Position numbers and translations under genes: made by a program. From Actinomycetes bacterium (lineage in GTDB: Bacteria > Actinomycetota > Actinomycetes > JAJYSQ01), in NCBI GenBank assembly GCA_021793495.1, contig JAJYSQ010000038.1, positions 1 through 8,630 of the forward strand: DNA of 8,630 bases, read 5' to 3'. The first letter of the stretch is position 1; every line of letters begins with the position of its first letter. This document shows, piece by piece, positions 5,683 through 8,630 of this stretch. The notes beneath the pieces were generated by a model that saw only the letters and a program-made list of their open reading frames with translations, was not told where the DNA came from and did not search any database.

Positions 5683-6981
5683 GTGCTCACCGCCTTCGCC
5701 CGGGCGTTCAAGACCCCGGACCTGCGGCGCAAGCTGTTGTTCACCGTGGGGATCGTCGCCGTGTTCCGGTTGGGTTCTACCCTGCCGACCCCGGGTGTCG
5801 ACTACACGCAGATCAACGCCTGCATCTCTGCCGCTGGGACGTCCAACAGCGTGTTCGGGCTGATCAACCTCTTCAGCGGCGGCGCGCTGCTGCAGCTGTC
5901 CGTGTTCGCGCTGGGCATCATGCCGTACATCACCGCGAGCATCATCGTTCAGCTGCTGGGTGTGGTGATCCCGCGGTTCGAGACCTTGCGCAAGGAGGGA
6001 CACTCGGGCCAGGCGAAGCTCACCCAGTACACCCGGTACCTCACGATCGGGCTCGCGGTGCTGCAGTCCACCGGGATCATCGCGCTGGCCCGTGCTCACC
6101 GCCTGATCCCCGGCTGCACCCGTGACGTGATCTTCAACCGCATCGGTGTGTGGGGGATCATCGTGATGGTCGTCATCATGACCGGCGGAACCACGCTGAT
6201 CATGTGGTTGGCGGAGCTGATCACCGACCGGGGGATCGGCAACGGGATGTCGATCCTGATCTTCACCTCGATCGCCGCCGGGTTCCCCAGCTCGCTGTGG
6301 GCGATCAAGCTCGCGAAGGGGTGGCCGGTCTTCCTCATGGTGATCGCGGTCGGGCTTGCCCTGGTGGCCCTCGTCGTCTTCATCGAACAGGGTCAACGGC
6401 GGATCCCCGTGCAGTACGCCAAGCGCATGGTCGGCCGACGGATGTATGGAGGCACCTCGACCTACATCCCGCTGAAGGTCAACATGGCGGGGGTGATCCC
6501 GGTCATCTTCGCATCGTCGCTGCTCTACATCCCGACGCTGGCGGCCTCGCTGGGCACCCCGACCAGCGCGTGGGTCATCTGGGTCGAGAACAACTTCACC
6601 CTGGGCGACCACCCGCTGTACATGGCGCTGTACTTCGGGTTGATCATCTTCTTCACGTACTTCTACGTGGCGATCACCTTCAACCCGGACGAGGTCTCCG
6701 AGGACATGAAGAAGTACGGCGGGTTCGTCCCGGGCATCCGGCCTGGTCGGCCCACCGCGGAGTACCTGGGGTACGTGCTCTCCCGCATCACCCTGCCCGG
6801 CTCGCTGTACCTGGGGCTGATCGCGCTGATCCCCCTGGTGGCGTTGACCCTGCTGAACGCGTCGCCCAACTTCCCGTTCGGTGGGACCGCGATCCTCATC
6901 GTGGTCGGGGTCGGCCTGGAGACCGTCAAGCAGATCGAGAGCCAGCTGCAGCAGCGCAACTACGAGGGATTTCTCCGCTAG
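5683..6981 (+). CDS. secY: preprotein translocase subunit SecY
   Basis: SecY is the ten-helix channel of the Sec translocon, working with SecE/SecG and the ATPase SecA to export or insert proteins in the cytoplasmic membrane. With GTG 5683 the product is 432 residues, the usual size; GAGGAGG (5671-5677) is five bases upstream. An in-frame GTG at 5626 would add 19 non-conserved residues without a ribosome-binding site and is unlikely. Hydrophobic segments recur through the protein. SecY signature 1 covers residues 71-92 ([20 protein letters not shown]) and signature 2 residues 175-194 ([20 protein letters not shown]). The SecA-contacting C5 loop has [11 protein letters not shown] (347-357) with the conserved Arg353. 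The plug/first-helix region begins [12 protein letters not shown]. The TAG stop shares a base with the adk GTG. Confidence 0.98.
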   Translation: MLTAFARAFKTPDLRRKLLFTVGIVAVFRLGSTLPTPGVDYTQINACISAAGTSNSVFGLINLFSGGALLQLSVFALGIMPYITASIIVQLLGVVIPRFETLRKEGHSGQAKLTQYTRYLTIGLAVLQSTGIIALARAHRLIPGCTRDVIFNRIGVWGIIVMVVIMTGGTTLIMWLAELITDRGIGNGMSILIFTSIAAGFPSSLWAIKLAKGWPVFLMVIAVGLALVALVVFIEQGQRRIPVQYAKRMVGRRMYGGTSTYIPLKVNMAGVIPVIFASSLLYIPTLAASLGTPTSAWVIWVENNFTLGDHPLYMALYFGLIIFFTYFYVAITFNPDEVSEDMKKYGGFVPGIRPGRPTAEYLGYVLSRITLPGSLYLGLIALIPLVALTLLNASPNFPFGGTAILIVVGVGLETVKQIESQLQQRNYEGFLR

Positions 6982-7658
6982 TGCGCGTCGTCCTCGTGGG
7001 ACCTCCAGGGGCGGGCAAGGGTACCCAGGCGCAGTTCATCGCCTCGCACTTCGCGGTACCAAAAATTTCTACGGGTGACATCTTTCGGGCGAACGTGTCC
7101 GCCGGCACCGAGCTGGGGCGCGCTGCCCAGACGTACATGGACGCCGGGGACCTGGTTCCCGACGAGGTGACCATCGCGATGGTCCGTCAACGGCTGGCCG
7201 AGCCGGACGTCACGGAGGGGTTCTTGCTGGACGGCTTCCCGCGCAACGTGGCCCAGGCTGAGGTCCTCGGCCAGCTGCTGGCCGAGCTTGGCACCCCGCT
7301 GGACGCGGTCCTCGAGCTCGTGGTGGACCACGACGAAGTGGTGCGTCGACTGTCCGGGCGGCGAACCTGTCGGGTCTGCCAACACGTCTGGCACCTGGAC
7401 TACGACCCGCCGGCCCATGCCGGGGTCTGCGACCAGTGCGGCGGGGAGCTCTACCTGCGGCCCGACGACGCGGAGGCGACGGTCCGGCATCGGCTGGAGG
7501 TGTACGACGCCCAGACGGCTCCGATCGTCGAGTACTACGCCGCCCATGGCATCCTGATCGGCATCGACGCCACGGGCCCCGTCGAAGAGGTGACCGATCG
7601 GGCGATCGGCGGGCTGCGGCGGTTCGCCCAGCCGTCCACGGGGAGGCAGCCGTCCTGA
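6981..7658 (+). CDS. adk: adenylate kinase with zinc-type LID domain
   Basis: Adenylate kinase catalyses ATP + AMP to 2 ADP in the cytoplasm and balances nucleotide pools. The 225-residue product has the P-loop GPPGAGKGT at residues 7-15, the AMP-binding motif ISTGDIFR (29-36), and the family signature [14 protein letters not shown] (81-94). The long LID domain carries CRVC (Cys130, Cys133) and CDQC (Cys150, Cys153), a four-cysteine zinc site, followed by [10 protein letters not shown]. The start is GTG at 6981, overlapping the secY stop by one base (TAGTG); no strong ribosome-binding site is seen, so coupling to secY is likely. Codons 26-35 include GTA CCA AAA ATT TCT and TTT, unlike the rest of the gene. 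The TGA stop overlaps the map ATG. Confidence 0.98.
   Translation: MRVVLVGPPGAGKGTQAQFIASHFAVPKISTGDIFRANVSAGTELGRAAQTYMDAGDLVPDEVTIAMVRQRLAEPDVTEGFLLDGFPRNVAQAEVLGQLLAELGTPLDAVLELVVDHDEVVRRLSGRRTCRVCQHVWHLDYDPPAHAGVCDQCGGELYLRPDDAEATVRHRLEVYDAQTAPIVEYYAAHGILIGIDATGPVEEVTDRAIGGLRRFAQPSTGRQPS
7058..7085 (+). other. low-GC, rare-codon patch in adk
   Basis: Only 10 of 28 bases are G or C in this stretch, in an otherwise strongly GC-rich gene. It encodes the conserved AMP-binding motif with codons ending in A or T (CCA AAA ATT TCT, later TTT), while flanking codons end almost always in G or C. The protein sequence is normal. Confidence 0.7.
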
Positions 7659-8476
7659 TGATCCAGATCAAGAGCGCGGCCGAGGTCGAGAAGATGCGGG
7701 TAGCCGGCCTGCTGGTCGGCCGGACCCTGCAGATGCTGGCCGGGTGCGTCCGGGCCGGGGTGAGCACCGCCGAGCTGGACGCCCTGGCCGAAGCCTTCAT
7801 CCGGGACCACGGCGGCCTCCCGTCGTTCAAGGGGTACCTGGGCTACCCCGCCTCGATCTGCGCGTCGGTCGACGACGAGGTGGTGCACGGCATCCCGTCT
7901 CGACGGCTGCTGGTCGACGGGGAGATCATCTCGATCGACTGCGGAGCGATCGTCGACGGATGGCACGGCGACGCCGCGATCACGGTCGCGGTCGGCTCGG
8001 TGCGTCCCGAGCTCGCACGATTGATGGAGGTCACCGAGGCCGCGATGTGGCGGGGCATCGGCGCGGCCCGGTTGTCGGGGCGGCTGACCGACGTCAGCCA
8101 CGCCGTCGAGTCGTACGTCCGGTCCCAGGGTTCCTACGGGGTGGTGGAAGAGTACGTAGGGCACGGCATCGGCACCGAGATGCACCAGGACCCTCCGCTG
8201 CCCAACTACGGGCGTCCCGGGCGCGGGCCTCGGCTGCGCAAGGGGTTGGTGCTCGCCTGCGAGCCGATGGTCACCCTCGGTGACCGGCATACCCACGTGC
8301 TGGCCGACAGCTGGACCGTGTGCACGGACGACGGGTTGCCAGCCGCCCACTTCGAGCACACGTTCACGCTCACCGACTCCGGGCCGTGGGCGCTCACCGC
8401 GGTCGATGGAGGGCGGGCCGGGCTTGCGTCGGTCGGGGCGCCGTGCGGCGCCCCTGAGGTCGACCGGGCGGAGTGA
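7658..8476 (+). CDS. map: type I methionine aminopeptidase
   Basis: This enzyme removes the initiator Met from nascent proteins after deformylation; it is a two-metal cytoplasmic hydrolase. In the 272-residue product the metal ligands are all present: Asp94 (SIDCGA), Asp105 (HGDAAIT), His169 (YVGHGIGTEMHQDP), Glu202 (LACEPMV) and Glu233 (HFEHTFTL); the substrate-binding His77 is in VVHGIP. ATG 7658 shares one base with the adk stop (TGATG) and gives [17 protein letters not shown], a standard start; GGGGAGG (7640-7646) lies 11 bases upstream. After the conserved end (TDSGPWALT, about residue 247) comes a non-conserved tail of about 25 residues encoded by GC-rich DNA with a strong hairpin. The stop overlaps the next gene by GTGA. 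Confidence 0.98.
   Translation: MIQIKSAAEVEKMRVAGLLVGRTLQMLAGCVRAGVSTAELDALAEAFIRDHGGLPSFKGYLGYPASICASVDDEVVHGIPSRRLLVDGEIISIDCGAIVDGWHGDAAITVAVGSVRPELARLMEVTEAAMWRGIGAARLSGRLTDVSHAVESYVRSQGSYGVVEEYVGHGIGTEMHQDPPLPNYGRPGRGPRLRKGLVLACEPMVTLGDRHTHVLADSWTVCTDDGLPAAHFEHTFTLTDSGPWALTAVDGGRAGLASVGAPCGAPEVDRAE
8435..8454 (+). repeat. 8-bp GC hairpin with 4-nt loop in the 3' end of map
   Basis: GGGGCGCC (8435-8442), loop GTGC, then GGCGCCCC (8447-8454) form a perfect all-GC stem; GGTC (8431-8434) and GACC (8462-8465) could extend it past an unpaired stretch. It lies 20 bases before the map stop, in the non-conserved tail codons. No U-tract follows. It may dampen read-through or translation into the next gene, or be incidental in GC-rich DNA. 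Confidence 0.5.
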
Positions 8477-8630
8477 TCGCGGTGGTCGCGGGGCGCTCGG
8501 AGCAGCCGGACCCCGGTCAGCGGGCCGGTGATCAGGATCGGGACCAGACGCTCGCCCAGCTGCAGGAGGCGTACGCCCAGGGCAGGCTGAGCACCGAGGA
8601 GCTCCACGAGCGGCTCGAGGCGGCGGTTCG
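8473..8630 (+). CDS. DUF1707-type (SHOCT-like) protein, N-terminal part, cut by window end
   Basis: The frame is open from GTG 8473, which overlaps the map stop by GTGA, to the window end, giving about 52 residues. The segment AGDQDRDQTLAQLQEAYAQG followed by RLSTEELHERLEAAV resembles the DUF1707 N-terminal motif (R-A-S-D-x-D-R-E, then L-x-x-A-x-x-x-G-R-L-x-x-x-E-x-x-E-R). Proteins with this domain are common in Actinobacteria and usually continue into one or more membrane segments; their function is not established. A second in-frame GTG at 8482 has GGAG (8470-8473) eight bases before it and may be the true start, removing three residues. Whatever follows the domain is outside the window. 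The assignment is by motif recognition only. Confidence 0.75.
   Translation, partial: MIAVVAGRSEQPDPGQRAGDQDRDQTLAQLQEAYAQGRLSTEELHERLEAAV

Noticed and set aside
5543..5863. GTG-started frame of 106 codons just after rplO, overlapping secY
   Set aside because: It runs far into secY in another frame, has Pro/Ser/Arg-rich content and no ribosome-binding site independent of rplO.
5554..6612. Antisense open frame of 352 codons opposite secY
   Set aside because: His/Asp/Arg-rich translation typical of the reverse of a membrane-protein gene; no domain and no coding start context.
1..8630. tRNA or rRNA genes, CRISPR arrays, insertion sequences, attachment sites
   Set aside because: No cloverleaf, repeat-spacer pattern, transposase frame or terminal repeats were seen; nearly all the sequence is accounted for by ribosomal-protein and secY-adk-map genes.

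Overview
The window is a stretch of a high-GC actinobacterial chromosome carrying the end of the S10 operon and almost all of the spc ribosomal-protein operon, continuing into secY-adk-map. All genes lie on the + strand. The actinobacterial assignment rests on high GC with G/C-ending codons, frequent GTG starts, 1- or 4-base stop/start overlaps, a Pro/Ala/Arg-rich tail on S3, the zinc-type 61-residue S14, the Arg/Gly-rich N-terminus of S5, and a DUF1707-type gene after map. I cannot name the genus.

Layout: rpsC (3' end only), rplP, rpmC and rpsQ close the S10 cluster. A 61-base spacer at the classical S10/spc boundary holds a 22-codon mini-ORF that overlaps both neighbours by GTGA, plus a hairpin. 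Then follow rplN, rplX, rplE, rpsN, rpsH, rplF, rplR, rpsE, rpmD and rplO, with short spacers before rpsH and rpsE. A 141-base spacer between rplO and secY contains a perfect 32-base palindrome and a second hairpin next to the secY ribosome-binding site. secY, adk and map then follow with overlapping stops and starts. The window ends inside a gene whose N-terminus looks like DUF1707, at the place where infA is commonly found.

The genes form one functional unit: ribosomal proteins of both subunits, the protein-export channel SecY, adenylate kinase, and the methionine aminopeptidase that trims nascent chains. Most junctions are -4 to +20 bases with clear purine-rich ribosome-binding sites, so co-transcription and translational coupling are likely.

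I see no new defence, mobile or biosynthetic system here. No gene is broken or missing a key residue. The points worth a second look are small: the bridging mini-ORF, several strong inverted repeats at gene ends and spacers, a short low-GC rare-codon patch in adk, an N-terminal extension on L24, and the DUF1707-type gene after map. There is no gene-free stretch longer than 300 bases.
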